Positions 23,493 through 35,573 of a DNA stretch of 64,000 nucleotides are shown in pieces. Each line of letters begins with the position of its first letter. Within the stretch, counting starts at the first letter, position 1. Where the stretch lies: the NCBI GenBank assembly GCA_036873755.1, contig JAVTVY010019458.1, positions 19,367 through 83,366 of the forward strand. Reading direction: 5' to 3'. Both the position numbers and the translations under genes were made by a program. Below the pieces are notes generated by a model. That model was given only the letters and a program-made list of their open reading frames with translations, was not told the DNA's origin and did no database searches. This DNA is from Hanleya hanleyi (lineage: Eukaryota > Mollusca > Polyplacophora > Lepidopleurida > Hanleyidae).

Positions 23493-24388
23493 AATAAGGT
23501 AGACGAATACAGATTTAATTGCTCGGACTGTCGAGAGGCAAGATTTTACCTTCTCTCACATTATACAGGTACAAAGGTACGGTTTGACCTGTCCAACTAT
23601 CGTTAGGGATATCTGTCTCCCTTCACAGTCCAATTCTTCACACTGCATATTATTGTGAGAGGAATTTAGATGATTTACTTGAAGAGTATTCATCATAGGA
23701 GTTGGAAATTTGGACTGGTTATTTGATATAGTAAAGAAAAAGCTGTGCCTCAGCTTCATAATTGTCTCGTTTGCTGAAATACTAAATGTTCGAAGTTTGA
23801 CTATCCAATTTTATCCAGTTTTGTTAAATTGAAAACAGATAACATTCCACAGAAAAAAATATCTGAGCCAACTTTGAAAAAGCTGAAGCAATTTTATTTT
23901 GTTGGAGGGTTATTCTTCTTCGCAGAGTTAACAATTAATGAAAATTATGGAACTTCCTGGAAAATAACTGTTTGAAAATGAAGGGCCATTGTATGAAAAG
24001 ACAAGCATCTAACCTGAAAAAACTTAATTCCTATCAATCTCAATAAATTCGCATATTTGATAACCCAGAACATATAAGCTTACCAATAATATATACATGT
24101 TTGTTGATCAAGTTCATAGTTCTCACAATAAGACAACAAATGCCAGAAGGAATGTATTTACTCGTGCCACATGCATGCGTAAATTTCTACAAAATTACCT
24201 AAAGATTTTTGATCCTTCAGTCTTAGGGATTGAGTTATAATAAATGATCAACACATCAAATACACCGATAGGTCAAGCAGTTGCAATTTTGACAAAGCAA
24301 ACATCATTGTCAACTTTAATGAAATGACAAACACACAACAGTAGCAACTGTCATCGATGCAGTGTTCTGACTAGACGTAGCTGTCTTC
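23493..24388. other. no gene recognised
   Basis: About 0.9 kb of AT-rich sequence downstream of the GPCR pseudogene; nothing identified. Confidence 0.4.
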
Positions 24389-25736
24389 TCAAGCTACATG
24401 TGACTGAATAGTCTTGTGACAGACTACCTTAAGACAGATGGCGCGGAATTTACTAATCATAAGTACATAGACAAAAACGTTAGCGGTTGAATTGATAACG
24501 TCCAGCGAAGGGAAAATTGAGTGGAGAAGCGACAACAGATTCGTATATTGCTTCCAGATGCGGCTGTAAGTAGGTAGAATATTGAAAAGGAGAGCGTGGA
24601 AAAAACCTGGCGTGAAGCAAACTAGGAAAATAATAGCTATGGCGATGAGCATTCGAGTTATTTTCAATTGCTCCCGATCACGTTTGTCGCTTTTACTCGC
24701 GTGTAAACCAGACATGGATTTTCTAGAACGATTCAGGAGGAAACTGATACAAACGTTCAGAAACAGCACAGAGAACTGGAAAGAAACGAAGAATGACCAG
24801 AACAAAGTAGGTATATGCAATGAACAAATCAGGGTTTGCCTGATAGTATTCAGGGTATTCGTATACAACAATAATTGTGTTAGTTCTCCCGTCTACAGAG
24901 ACACCATACATGGATTTAAACGCATTTGGCAACAGTATAGCTGTAATGATATGGAGACAGCGGCGATAATTTTGATCGGATGACGAGTTAATGTGGACAT
25001 TTTGATTTTCAACGGAAATTTAACTGCAACGAAACGTTCGATAGATAAAACTAGTATCAACACATTTGACGTGCGCCCTGCTGCGAGTTGAAGCCAGGAT
25101 GACGAGATCGGCACATGAAGCTACATCAACATCTGTAAATATAGCTGCCTATTGAAATAGGATAGGATACTCAAACTCCACCACACAAAAAGTGAGAATC
25201 AAGAAGCAAAGATCAGCTACGCTTAACGCAATTAGATAATAATTAGTGAAGTTGCACAAACTTTCTCTGTTCAAAATAAATATATTAAAGATATTACAAA
25301 TACACCCAAGAGTCCCTATCGCAGACCGAAGAATCATGTCGAAAATAAAACGGGCCATGGTCGCAGCTTCTGAAGACCATAGTAGTGCAGATTCTTGTTT
25401 CTCTCATTCTCCAATGCAGTTTGAGTCATTTGGACAAGCAGATCTAGTGGAGTCCAAAAGTGCATTGTTGTTAGTTGTAGATCGTTCATGAGTGATACCG
25501 GCAGATGGACTTCGGTTTGGTGTCGTACCGATAAGACTGTTGACTGTATCAGTTACATTTTCCGCCGATGTGAGATGTTCCGTCATTTCAGATACGTATA
25601 TCGTTCCGTTGGTATACATGTACGTCGCCGTTGAATCTTCTTGGGTTGTAGATTGGACAGGACCAATTAATCGCGCACATACTCGTAGATGCCGGAAACT
25701 CGTCTGAGCGGATTGTCCTGGAAAGGAAAACATCAA
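24389..25736 (-). pseudogene. peptide-type GPCR pseudogene, intronless
   Basis: Read on the minus strand, a seven-helix receptor is visible in pieces. A Ser/Thr-rich N-terminal tail with NGT, NVT and NDS glycosylation sites (25620-25407) comes first. TM1-TM2 follow (25358-25150; CNIFNIFIL and YLIALSVADL). TM3-TM4 have ERF at the DRY place (SIERFVAV, 25114-24940). The second extracellular loop and TM5 come next, then TM6 (CFTPG instead of CWLP) and TM7 (NSTANVFVYVL) down to 24389. The tail and TM1-2 are in one frame but separated by an in-frame TGA at 25404-25406. Frames then change between TM2 and TM3, near 24925 and near 24800. The layout resembles FMRFamide-receptor-like rhodopsin-class receptors of invertebrates; the ligand is unknown. 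There are no introns, so it may be a retrocopy or a single-exon gene. Confidence 0.8.
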
Positions 25737-26196
25737 TAATGCATACCTGAGCTAGGCCCACGACTTCGTCTTTGCGATTTATTCTACGTATCAAATTGCA
25801 AACTTATCTGACGTCTTTCTTGAACGGGTTGCAATGGTTCGTTCTCATTTATCCAACATGTTATGTACAAGTTGAATGATCGTACCGTGATACACCTTCT
25901 GAAAGTATCTATGATGATGCTCTTGAATTATTATTGAATGTACACATTAGTAGTAGTAAAACGAGAAATTCATACCAATTTAGATGCGATAACTCTGTTT
26001 GTCCAATTTCTGATTATCTCCCCTGATTCGAACATTTCTGTCCCTAAATATGTATGAATTTCCCTTTTAGTTACTTCACCGTTAACGGATATCGCACCGG
26101 TCAGGACCTGTGACGTCTCATCGGGCCAAAGGTCACGCCCCTTGATTAATATGGATGCCCTTCAGTTAGTTTACATCTCCGGGAATGCATGTCTGC
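25737..26196. other. no gene recognised
   Basis: No feature identified between the receptor pseudogene and the SINE. Confidence 0.4.
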
Positions 26197-26205
26197 GGTA
26201 GGAGT

Positions 26206-26439
26206 ATTGGGTGAGTGAGTGAGTAGGATTTAACGTCGTTTTCAACATTTTTTATTCATTTCACGACGATGCCTGCATTTGCCGGAACACGAGAGTGTCC
26301 GTATCTCCCATTATCCTGAACACTGATCAGCTCAGTCAGTACAGCACCCGGTTACCCATCCAGGTATTGACCGAGATCGACGTTGCTTTACTTCGGTAAT
26401 CTGACGAAAACCGACGTGCCCAATCTGATACGCCGTACT
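26206..26439 (-). mobile_element. 5S-rRNA-derived SINE
   Basis: Read on the minus strand, 26439-26336 resembles 5S ribosomal RNA, including the internal promoter region (GTAAAGCAACGTCGATCTCGG and TACCTGGATGGGTAACC) and the end GGGTGCTGTACTG. A tRNA-unrelated body follows, and an (ACTC)n tail forms the 3' end. The insertion is framed by the 9-bp direct repeat GGTAGGAGT (26197-26205 and 26440-26448). 5S-derived SINEs (SINE3 type) with such tails are known from several animal groups, and the tail resembles repeats I associate with molluscs. Not a functional 5S gene: the 3' part of the 5S domain has a deletion. Confidence 0.85.
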
Positions 26440-26559
26440 GGTAGGAGTGGTCATTTTTTCATTTCGAATTTTACTATGGGGTGTGGGTACTTATTTTCTC
26501 TGTCTCACGCAGTAATTGACAATGGAAGGGATCTCGTGTACATTAAATGACTTTCGCTG

Positions 26560-27045
26560 AAAATTTATCGTGCACATCCGCAGTGAATAGGCAGATCTGG
26601 GGTGGAGGCTTCGGGTTCCAGTTAAACCAATGTTGATCCGAATGGGTCATGTGGGGTGTCAACCCCTCGCGTAGGTGGGGGGGGGGAGTCAGACTGGACG
26701 GATGTGTAGTGAAAGCAAGGCTATGGCGTGCATGCCCAGCCGTGGAGTAGCATAGAAAGGGCATTAGAATGGTCGTTTTGGGGTAGAGGTGGTCCAATAT
26801 TGATCCGCATGGGTCGTGCGAAGTATCAGTTTGAAGCTCTCGTTGTGGAGCGGCCGATTTTATGGGAGTAAAGTGGAAATACAGTCATTCTGCGCATGCG
26901 CAGACAAAATTATTGGAAAATAGGATTGGAATGAGCGTTTTGGGGACGAGATGAACCAATATTGGTCCATATGGGTCGTGTGAGGTGGCCTAGTGAAGCA
27001 CTCGTGGAGTAGAATCAGACGGAGTGATATGCGCAGGCGCTATCG
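26560..27045 (-). repeat. satellite units with GCGCATGCGC motif (about 3, diverged)
   Basis: Units of roughly 150-160 bp carry GTTTTGGGG, ACCAATATTG and a CGCATGCGCAG motif (26897). They belong to the same family as the arrays at 28.5, 31-32.7, 43.6, 53.7, 57-60 and 63.2 kb, here in reverse orientation. Confidence 0.7.
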
Positions 27046-27109
27046 GGGAGTAGTAGAGGAAGAGAAGTTTCGGAAGAGCAAAGGAGCGCGTTCGCTATGG
27101 TTACCTGGT

Positions 27110-27192
27110 ATAGTTACTTCAGCGTGTGTGTGAGTGTGTGTTTGTGTTGTGTGTGGTGGTGGTAGTGGTCGAAGTGGTGGTGGTGTTTACAT
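27110..27192. repeat. GT/GGT-rich simple repeat
   Basis: GTGTGTGAGTGTGTG followed by GGTGGTGGTAGTGG-type repeats. Confidence 0.7.
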
Positions 27193-27206
27193 ATAGGGAT
27201 TAACAC

Positions 27207-28030
27207 GTGTTCATCATCAGTCCATATGTATTGGTCGAGTTATCATGTCGTGTAAGAAAACCTTACGCAAACACAACCAAGAGACACCACCGAGTTCCGC
27301 TATGGATCCGCACAGAAACAGGCACTGCCACAGAAACAGGCTTCACCGCAAAGGATATCCGAAAGAAGAAGCCTCAATGTTGGCCCAAAATACATTGACA
27401 CCCAAACTTCGACGAGCTTTACGTTAGCAGTATGTCGACTTTGTGGCCCATATGAAATTGGTGGACAAGGACACCCCCCATATGGAAATCGAAAGAGCAG
27501 CGTCGATGTTGAAAACCCCGGGTATACACTGGACTAGGGCGTATGCCATAGCAATCCTACAAAAGAAATACCTGTTTGAATGCATCATTAAGATAAAAAG
27601 CGTCCACAGTTGACTTTACCATGTTGTCCACGAGTCCACGTTGTCTGATGTAAACCTTGTTAACCTTCACGTGTATGCTATTATTGATAGAGCTAAAGGT
27701 GGGCCACCAACGCCACTCAGCACCAAATCCTGAGCTGTCATCTTATCACGCACATAGATGACCTCCAGTAGGTGACCTGGTTACGTCTTCTGCTGCATAA
27801 GAAACAGATATTACCCAAAGAGGATACCAACACAACTACCCGTGCCCAGAATTTGCCGACTCTGCAGGAGGCATTTCAAACATTTTGGAGACGCAGCTAG
27901 AGACGGCAAATTATCTTCTCCAGCCCCCAACACGAGGATGTCCGTCCATGGATGATCGACAATGCGTTAAAGCGGTACGATTGGGCGTTAGGGCGTTCAG
28001 TTAACGCGTTAAGGAGGTTCCAGACTATTT
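27207..28030 (+). pseudogene. possible decayed coding region, unidentified
   Basis: Higher GC and coding-like composition than its surroundings. Frames include 27245-27427 (basic, His/Arg-rich), then after a stop QYVDFVAHMKLVDKDTPH to about 27615, and NLVNLHVYAIIDRAKGG near 27655-27700. The pieces are on the plus strand and separated by stops. I do not recognise them; the location between Polinton-type satellites makes a decayed element gene possible. Confidence 0.25.
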
Positions 28031-28550
28031 GAAAATAAAATGTATTTTTTCTTATATTTCAATAAGAGGTAGCGTAAACCGTCAACGTTCAAAATAAAGG
28101 ATAAAACTCAGGGGTCACTAGGCTTATTTTTGCATAATCTAGGAATTGATATGGTCTACTATAACGGCTTACTACCACTCTTATACGTGGGATTAGATAG
28201 AAATTGTATGAAAAATGCATGTATTTTCATATAAAAAGCTTATAATTTCTAAAATGTCATTTTCACCAAAATGCCTCCATGGTTTTCAGGAACAAACTGA
28301 ACCGAAAAATCTAATAAAATGGCGGGGTCACCAGACTTTTCTTCAATACAGTAAAATGGCAACATGGAAAATATGGTCATGAGGCCGAATTACTCGATAA
28401 GTTTTCCAGCCTAACTTCGATGAGGTCGAATTGGCTCATATTTTTTGAAAATCAGATTATCCAATTTAAAAGTCTGTTCTCTTAAATGCTTATGCAGAAG
28501 CAAGGTAACTGAATAGTTACTTCGCTTCTGCATTATGCCAAGCTGAGACA
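28031..28550. other. no gene recognised
   Basis: AT-rich; nothing identified. A short perfect hairpin-like GAAGCAAGGTAACTGAATAG / CTATTCAGTTAC... inverse (28496-28533) lies near its end. Confidence 0.35.
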
Positions 28551-28966
28551 CTAGTCCAATCGGATGCCCCCTCACATATGCTTCACATTGATACCTCATA
28601 CGACTCCATCGGACCATTAGTGGCTCACCTAGACCCCAAAACGTCGATTTCCATACCCTTTGTCTATTGCGCATGCGCAAAATGACGATATTCATACCCC
28701 ACATCCACCCAGTCGGATGCCTCCTCACATATGCTTCACATTGGTACCTCACTCGACCCCATCGGTCCACTAAGGGCAGACCTAGACCCCAAAACGTCTA
28801 TTTCCATGCCCTTTGTCTACCGCGCATGCGCAGAATGACGATATTCCAACCCCATACCCAGCCCATCGGATGCTCCCTCACATATGCTTCACATTAATAC
28901 CTCACTCGACCCAATCGGACCATTAGTGGCCCACCTAGACCCCAAAACGTCTATTTCCATATCACG
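28551..28966 (+). repeat. satellite units with GCGCATGCGC motif (about 2.7)
   Basis: Units of about 152 bp with CCTCACATATGCTTCACATTG, ACCCCAAAACGTCTATTTCC and GCGCATGCGCA (28671, 28823). The block 28555-28965 is repeated with few changes at 31590-31975. Confidence 0.85.
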
Positions 28967-29960
28967 TAGGCACCAGACCCGGTGTTGTTGAGCGACATCC
29001 TAGTACCCGTCCTCTGCATTGCAGAACTGCACAACCCCAAACAAGTCTGGACATGCCTTGATCTCGGGGAGCCAGGTGTCCGGCACGTGAGCTCACTCAC
29101 GCAGACGCCAGACCACCAGTTGGACAGGCGCAGGCGTCAGCGAAATTCTGGCGGGGAAAATCCCACAGACAGGTCAGTACATGCATTCCTATCATGTTCC
29201 CAGGTCACACCCCATTCACCCAGACCCTCATACATACCCGGATGCAGGCGCAGACGTCAGCGAAATTCTGGCGGGAAAACCCCCACAGATCCAGACCAGG
29301 TGTTCACGGTCGCCGCAACATTGTAGCGAACGTGCAACATTGTTGCAATTCGCGCAGCCAGGTGTTCGGCACGTGAACTCACTTACGCAGACACGTAGGC
29401 ACCAGGCCATACATACCCGGATGCAGGCGCAGACGTCAGCGAAATTCTGGCGGGGAAAATCCCACAGACAGGTCAGTACATGCATTCCTATCATGTTCCC
29501 AGGTCACACCCCATTCACCCAGACCCTCATACATACCCGGATGCAGGCGCAGACGTCAGCGAAATTCTGGCGGGAAAAACCCCACAGATCCAGACCAGCT
29601 GTTCACGGTCGCCGCAACATTGTAGCGAACGTCCAACAATGTTGCAAACCAATCGGTCCATTAGCGGTCCCTACAGATTGCCAAACATTCTCTCGAAAAC
29701 CCACGGTTTTGGGACTACTTTCGGTCCGCGGAGGCAGACCGCATCACCGTCAGACCGCATCACCGCGGAGGAATCCCCTAACAAGTCTAAACATGACGCA
29801 AGGTCAGATGATGGACGGGATGAGAGGATACAGGTCAGTACATGCTCAAGTGCACTCATTGACCTTTGACCAACCTTGCACCCCTCCTAACTAAAAGTGG
29901 TTTGGCCCGATTTTGAGGTCAATGAGGCTCGAAATCAGTTTTCCCTACTACTCATGATGA
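28967..29960 (+). repeat. Polinton-end-type repeats
   Basis: 29100-29650 has tandem copies of about 300 bp (CATACCCGGATGCAGGCGCAGACGTCAGCG; ACAGACAGGTCAGTACATG) that match the subterminal DNA of the young Polinton (44230-44570 and 53270-53340). 29690-29960 has GACCGCATCACCG twice and GTCAATGAGGCT, as in the outermost TIR (54990-55180). So this is detached or relic terminal DNA of the same element family. Long open frames here change frame with the repeats and are not genes. Confidence 0.7.
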
Positions 29961-30124
29961 TGTTCTGTGAATAAAATCCTAATCACTGACCATTATTCTT
30001 TATCCAACGAAGTTTCAAGTCGTTCCAGAGTATATGTATCTCAGCCACGCTTTGATTGCGGATTTTGATTTGAACACCTTGAAAATATAAACCACATGAT
30101 ATTTAAACGGCTCCCAGCCATGCA

Positions 30125-31090
30125 GTATAGGCCTATGGGCTTACCCAGGCCTCGGTGAACTTTTCCAAAAATTTCACCGTTTCGCTTCGAGACCCTTCCC
30201 ATCGTGTTCTAAATGACGAGACGTGAAAACCAAGTCCAAACAACCCATATCATAATGAACGTGTGTGAATTTCCCAGGTTGGACCTATACCCCCATAGCC
30301 AGTATGGAGCTATATGGACCTACACAGGGCTCAGTGAACTTTTCCAAAAATTTCACCGTTTCGCTTCGGGACCCACCCCATCGTGTTCTAAATGACGAGA
30401 CGTGAAAAATAAGTCCAAACAACCCATACCACAATGAACGTGTGTAAATTTGCCAGGTTGGACCTATACCACCATAGCCAGTATGGGGCTTATATGGGGC
30501 TATATACAGGCCTACCCGGTACTTTTCCAAAAAATTCACCGTTTCGCTCCGGGACCCTTCCCATCGTGTTCTAAATGACGAGACGTGAAAAACAAGACCC
30601 CACAACCCATAGCAAAAACCCACCAGAAAAAATTGACCACCCCTCCCCCATATAGCCAGTATGGAGCTATATGGGCCTATATACAGACCTACCCGGTACT
30701 TTTTCAAAAATTTCACCGCTTCGCTCCGGGACCCTTCCCATTGTGATTTTCTTGGCGAGACGAGAAAAACGAGACCCCACAAGCCATAGTAAAGCCCACG
30801 AAAAAAATTGGCCACCCCTCCCCCCATATAGCCAGTATGGAGCTATATAGGGCTATATGCATGCCTCGGTGAACTTTTTCCAACCATTTCACCGCTTCGC
30901 TCCGGGACCCTTCCCATCGTGTTCTAAATGACGAGACGAGAAAAACGAGACCCCACAAGCCATAGTAAAGCCCACGAAAAAAATTGACCACCCCTCCCCC
31001 CATATAGCCAGTATGGGACTATATGAGCCTATATACAGACCTACCCGGTACTTTTCCAAAAATTTCATCGTTTCGCTCCGGATCCACGTC
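30125..31090 (+). repeat. tandem repeat of about 180 bp (5-6 units)
   Basis: Each unit has TTCCAAAAATTTCACCG, TTCGCTCCGGGACCC, TCCCATCGTGTTCTAAATGACGAGACG and ATAGCCAGTATGG. Unit starts lie near 30151, 30328, 30508, 30690, 30872 and 31040. The same unit makes up 43240-43600 and 54130-54450 in the Polinton TIRs. Confidence 0.85.
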
Positions 31091-32740
31091 TTACCCACCC
31101 CGTCGGATGCTCCTTCACGAATGCTTCACATTGATACCCCATACGACTCTATAGAACCAATAGTGGCCGACCAAGACCCGAAAACGTCTATTTCCATATC
31201 CTTTTCCCACAATTCCCTGTTTGCGCATGCGCAGAATGTGGACAACGGCCGAGAAACTAGCCCAGGTGGATGCTCCCTCACGTATGCTTCACACTGATAC
31301 CTCACCCGACGCCATAGGACCAATAGTGGCCCACCAAGACCCCAAAACGTCTATTTCCATACCCTTTTCCCACAATTCACTGGTTGCGCATGCGCAGAAT
31401 GTTGAACACGAACGACACACTAGTGCAGACGGATGCTCCCTCACGAGAGCTTCAAAATAAGACCTCGTACGACACCATAGGATCATTAGGGGCTCACCTA
31501 GACCCCAAAACGTCTATGTCTATACTCTTTTCCCACAATTCCCTGTCTGCGCATGCGCAGAATGTTGACAACGAACGACACACTAGTCCAGGCGGATGCC
31601 CCCTCACATATGCTTCACATTGATACCTCATACGACTCCATCGGACCATTAGTGGCTCACCTAGACCCCAAAACGTCGATTTCCATACCCTTTGTCTATT
31701 GCGCATGCGCAAAATGACGATATTCATACCCACATCCACCCAGTCGGATGCCTCCTCACATATGCTTCACATTGGTGCCTCACTCGACCCCATCGGTCCG
31801 CTAAGGGCCCACCTAGACCCCAAAACGTCTATTTCCATGCCCTTTGTCTACCGCGCATGCGCAGAATGACGATATTCCAACCCCATACCCAGCCCATCGG
31901 ATGCTCCCTCACATATGCTTCACATTGATACCTCACTCGACCCAATCGGACCATTAGTGGCCCACCTAGACTGCAAAACGTCTATTTCCACACCCTTTTC
32001 CCACAATTCCCTGTCTGCGCATGCGCAGAATGGCCAACTATGGGTCCACCGCGAATCAAAAACGGCCATTTCAATGCAACTTTCCCCAACATTCCCTGCA
32101 AGCGCATGCGTACCATTGCGCTACTTTTACTCTGTCCCAATCCAGTTCGACGCTACCCTACGGGAGCTTTAATCTGATGCCCAACACGACCCATTCGGAT
32201 CAATAAGGGTCCACCTCGACTCCAAAACGATAATTCCAATGCCGTTTTCCCACAATTCCTTGTCGGTGCATGCGCAGAAAGTTGAAAACGGGCGACACAT
32301 CAGTCCAGTCAGATGGTCCCCCTCGAATGCTTCACGGTGACACCTCACACGGCTCAATTGGACCACTATGGGGCCACCTCGACCCCAAAACGTCCATATC
32401 AGTGCCTTTTTCCCGCAATTCTCTGTCTTCGCATGCGCAAAGTGTTGAAAACGGACGACACACTAGTCCAGTCAGATGGTCCCCGACGAGAGCTTCACGA
32501 TGACACCTCAAACGGCCCAATGGACCATTATTGGTCCATGTCGACCCCAAAATGTCCATTCAAATTCCCTTTTCTGTGCATGGGCAGATAATATTTCCAT
32601 CCCACGCCCATCCAGTTGGATGCTCCCCCACGAATGATTCAAACTGATACCTTACACGACCTAGTTGGACCACTATGGGTCCACGTAGACCCCAAAACGC
32701 TCACCTTGATCTGCCTGCCTACTGCGCATGCGTCATTAGA
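31091..32740 (+). repeat. satellite array with GCGCATGCGC motif (about 10 units)
   Basis: GCGCATGCGC occurs at 31223, 31386, 31549, 31701, 31853 and 32017, with diverged versions up to 32725, spaced 152-165 bp. Two subtypes alternate: one with CCCACAATTCCCTG before the palindrome and one with CCCTTTGTCTA. The same subtypes recur in the Polinton TIRs. Confidence 0.88.
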
Positions 32741-33210
32741 ACGTTTCAAATAAAGTCAACGCATGGCCCCGAGACCCCTCTCATCGTGTCCTACATGTCG
32801 AGATGAAAGGGGGCAAGAAAGGGGGAGAAAGGGGCCACACTCCATGACGCAAATGTCCATGAGTGGGTTCCCCATTGGGACTAACATTGTCCAGTGCGCC
32901 AGAATGGACCTAACATGTCCACCACAGATCTGCCTGAACTTTTTAGTGAAAGTCAACCCATGACCTCGATACCCCCTCTCATCGTGTTCTACGTAGCGAG
33001 ACAAAGAAAACAAGGTGCCACAATCCATAGTAAAATCAGCAAGAAAAAAAATGACCACCCCAATACTCCTATCCCATATATGCATTCCCCGTAGTTTTAA
33101 CATTGGAAGTCATTGAGGTCTTATGTTGGGGCAGATAATTCTTGCTGGGCCGTCACGTCACTGGAAGTATCCCGGATGTGACCTTGACCCGGACGTGACC
33201 CGGATGTCAC
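32741..33210. repeat. diverged relatives of the 180-bp unit
   Basis: TCATCGTGTCCTACATGTCGAGA (32783) and TCATCGTGTTCTACGTAGCGAGA (32980) are remote copies of the 180-bp unit. 33150-33205 has short CCCGGATGT repeats. No gene. Confidence 0.5.
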
Positions 33211-33338
33211 GTGACAGAAAGTGAGGTCATCACCCTTAGCTTCAATCATAATGAATCGGTGGTTTTTTTACTACTTCTACGATTATCTCTTCAGACCACA
33301 GCAATTGTGCGAAACCTTCACACACGTGATAGCGATAG

Positions 33339-33438
33339 GAGCTATAAAAGACTTGAATACTCGCCTTTGGAAGTAATACAACGACAGTCATCCGTCTGAT
33401 ACCATAGTCGATCAGCTGGAGTGAAGGTCTGTAAGGTA
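33339..33438 (+). promoter_or_regulatory. candidate TATA promoter and first exon
   Basis: GCTATAAAAG (33339-33348) is a good TATA box. About 85 bases later CTGTAAGGTAAGTT (33430-33442) holds a consensus 5' splice site (AAG/GTAAGT). No matching downstream exon is recognised, so this may be chance or a relic of an element promoter. Confidence 0.3.
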
Positions 33439-33689
33439 AGTTACTCTAAATACAAATCGAATAGTTTATTGTGCAAATCTCTATGTAATCACCAATGTTC
33501 AAATTATGTAGGCTTATTTACCACGGACAATTATCCCAATGAAACGAAGAAAGAAATAACGATTCTAGTAGATTCCAGTCGTTTAGCGAATTTGGACGAT
33601 AAGTTTTTTATCCGATCCTTCTCAGCCGATGGGTATTTTGCTCTTGACAACCGCCATTTGTTGTCTGCATGATTGACCATCACCTTCAC

Positions 33690-33975
33690 TTACAAAAAGT
33701 CGCAATTTGTGTGTTTTCTTCGCAAAAAATCTCCATGATAAATTAATGAAAATAGTCTGATGTGAAATAAAATAGTTTTGTTCACTTTTCCTGTCAGCAA
33801 TGCAGGGATTTTGAAGAAAAATGACGAAAAGATCACTTTTTTAATATCTCACATCCTTTGCTCGAGGTTTAATTATATCGGCTAAATGTGATTCCAATAT
33901 GATAAACCACAAAGTCAAAGACTGTCAGTTCTCGTGTTTTTTGTTGTTGTTTTTCTGTCGTCTCAGCGATCTGTA
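33690..33975 (+). repeat. diverged copy of a repeat at 62.6 kb
   Basis: TGATGTGAAATAAAATAGTTTT and GATAAACCACAAAGTC correspond to 62648-62670 and 62818-62835. No gene. Confidence 0.55.
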
Positions 33976-34259
33976 GTTTAGTTTAGTAGGAGTAGGAGGA
34001 GTAAAAGTTTAGTAGGAGGGGACTGAGGCCTGGTAGGGTTAATATATATTCATCTAGTCTGTTTGAGGTTTCCTTCTGATCCAGTTCAGGCAGGTATATT
34101 TCCCTTACTACGCTCAGGCAAAAATGCGATTTGCGATTAGTATTTATTTTCATTCTAGACTACGCCGAGTTAGTGGGATGGCATGGCATTAATACCGTGC
34201 AATGAATAGTGTATGTGGCTGGGTTTAAGACCGATCTTCGAGGATAGAACGCATGTTAA

Positions 34260-34563
34260 CCCTACGTGGCCTGGGTGGGGGGGCATTATGGCCCCCCCTA
34301 CCAAACTTTCTGCACTATCTCCGGAACGGCAAAAAATGGAGAGCTGAAACTCCGTGACTTTATAGTTTATCTTATTGGAGCCATTTTGAGTCTATTTGCA
34401 TAACCTCCCGAGTAGAGGATTTCTGGTAGAGCTTGACCCAAGGGTATAGTGTAATAAGTTTCAGCTCCCTAGCTCAAGTGGTAAGAAAAATAATTAGGGG
34501 GGGCCATTTCGGCCCCCCCCCCCCAGGCCTGCACAGGTCCCAAAAAGCCCAGGCCAGATAGGG
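34260..34563. mobile_element. piggyBac-like MITE
   Basis: Bounded by TTAA on both sides (34256-34259 and 34564-34567). Ends CCCTACGTGGCCTGGG and CCAGGCCAGATAGGG are inverted repeats that begin CCCT, as in piggyBac elements, which insert at TTAA. Internal C- and G-runs; non-coding. A longer relative in reverse orientation is at 62334-62938. Confidence 0.8.
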
Positions 34564-34567
34564 TTAA

Positions 34568-35330
34568 CCATATATGTTCTCTCCTAGTGGAATATGTATT
34601 ATTATTATTCGTTTATTTATCAAACTTGTGTACATGCAATGTTAGTTTGTGTAATAATCGTCCTCCTACTTCGTGGTAGATGCGTTTGTCATTGAGATAA
34701 TACAGATTATCTTCGCATTTGGATGATTGCGAAAACTGGACTGTGTCCTTATCAATATTTTCTAAAACAGTGACCTGCCGATTGCACAGTCCACTTTTTG
34801 CGAGACTCCTAATAGCAACTCCTAAAGGGTATGTGATGATTACCCGAGAATAACTCCCTCCGGTGTTCATATCTATTGCCCTGATCTGGACAACTGCCCT
34901 TTATGACGTTAAAGGCACAGCCGACTTTGTGAAATTTTGGCACGTTCTATTTTTAAACAAACAGGTTTCCTCGAAAGTGTAACGTATTGGTGTAGGCCAG
35001 TAATACAGAATTATTCGTTTCGGGACAAATTCCATTTTCTCCCCATTTTCAAATAATAATAACGAATAGTTATTTCTCAATGCATCTTGCATGGGAATAT
35101 GGAAAATCATACAGAAAAGTAACTTTTTGTAACGAGATACGTAATTGCAATGTAGCAAATCGATGCTGACGTAGAATATCTGTCCCTAATACGTATTCTA
35201 TACACGCCTGGCTTGTAAGTTTGATATTCACGTAGATACCAAATAAGAGACCGAGAACACATCAATACATCAAACGGTACAGAGAGCGCAGATCTCATCT
35301 TTTCACTCGTCCAACGGCGCACCCGGCTGC
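34568..35330. other. no gene recognised
   Basis: Two minus-strand open frames of 85 residues (34613-34870, 34901-35158) are not family-like. Confidence 0.35.
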
Positions 35331-35573
35331 TCATCTGATTCTAGTGACCAATCTGGTTGCATTTGCCTCCTCTGTTTGTACCGGTCTGAAAGCGTTGTCC
35401 AGGAACGTAGGAGTTTCTGTCTGAAAGCCCCACTCTCCCACGAAAGCATACCAAGGGCATAATACTCCCTCATTGATGACTTCAAATTCACTCCTTCGTT
35501 TACCCCCTGTAACTGTGAACCAGATATTATTCTGGTCTGGCCTGAACGCGTATCCCTGCAACAACACTACCAC
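35331..35573 (-). pseudogene. possible penton-like fragment of the relic
   Basis: 80-residue open frame with NNIWFTVTGGKRRSEF. The pattern N-x-[VI]-W-x2-VT-x-GK matches the young penton-like protein at about 49542-49577. It lies just beyond the relic's penton start on the same strand, separated by about 140 bases of unrelated sequence. Alternatively an unrelated exon, since TTGCAG precedes it. Confidence 0.3.

Noticed and set aside
24389..25736. GPCR gene with introns
   Set aside because: Frame changes occur within a few bases inside helices and loops, with no room for introns; an in-frame stop separates the tail from TM1.
26336..26441. Functional 5S rRNA gene
   Set aside because: The 5S domain has a deletion and is fused to a SINE body and tail with target duplication.
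29181..29894. 237-codon open frame
   Set aside because: Runs through tandem subterminal repeats and switches content with them; overlapping frames are equally long.
28555..32575. Many 60-120-codon open frames on both strands
   Set aside because: Translations of the satellite units; same peptides recur in each unit.
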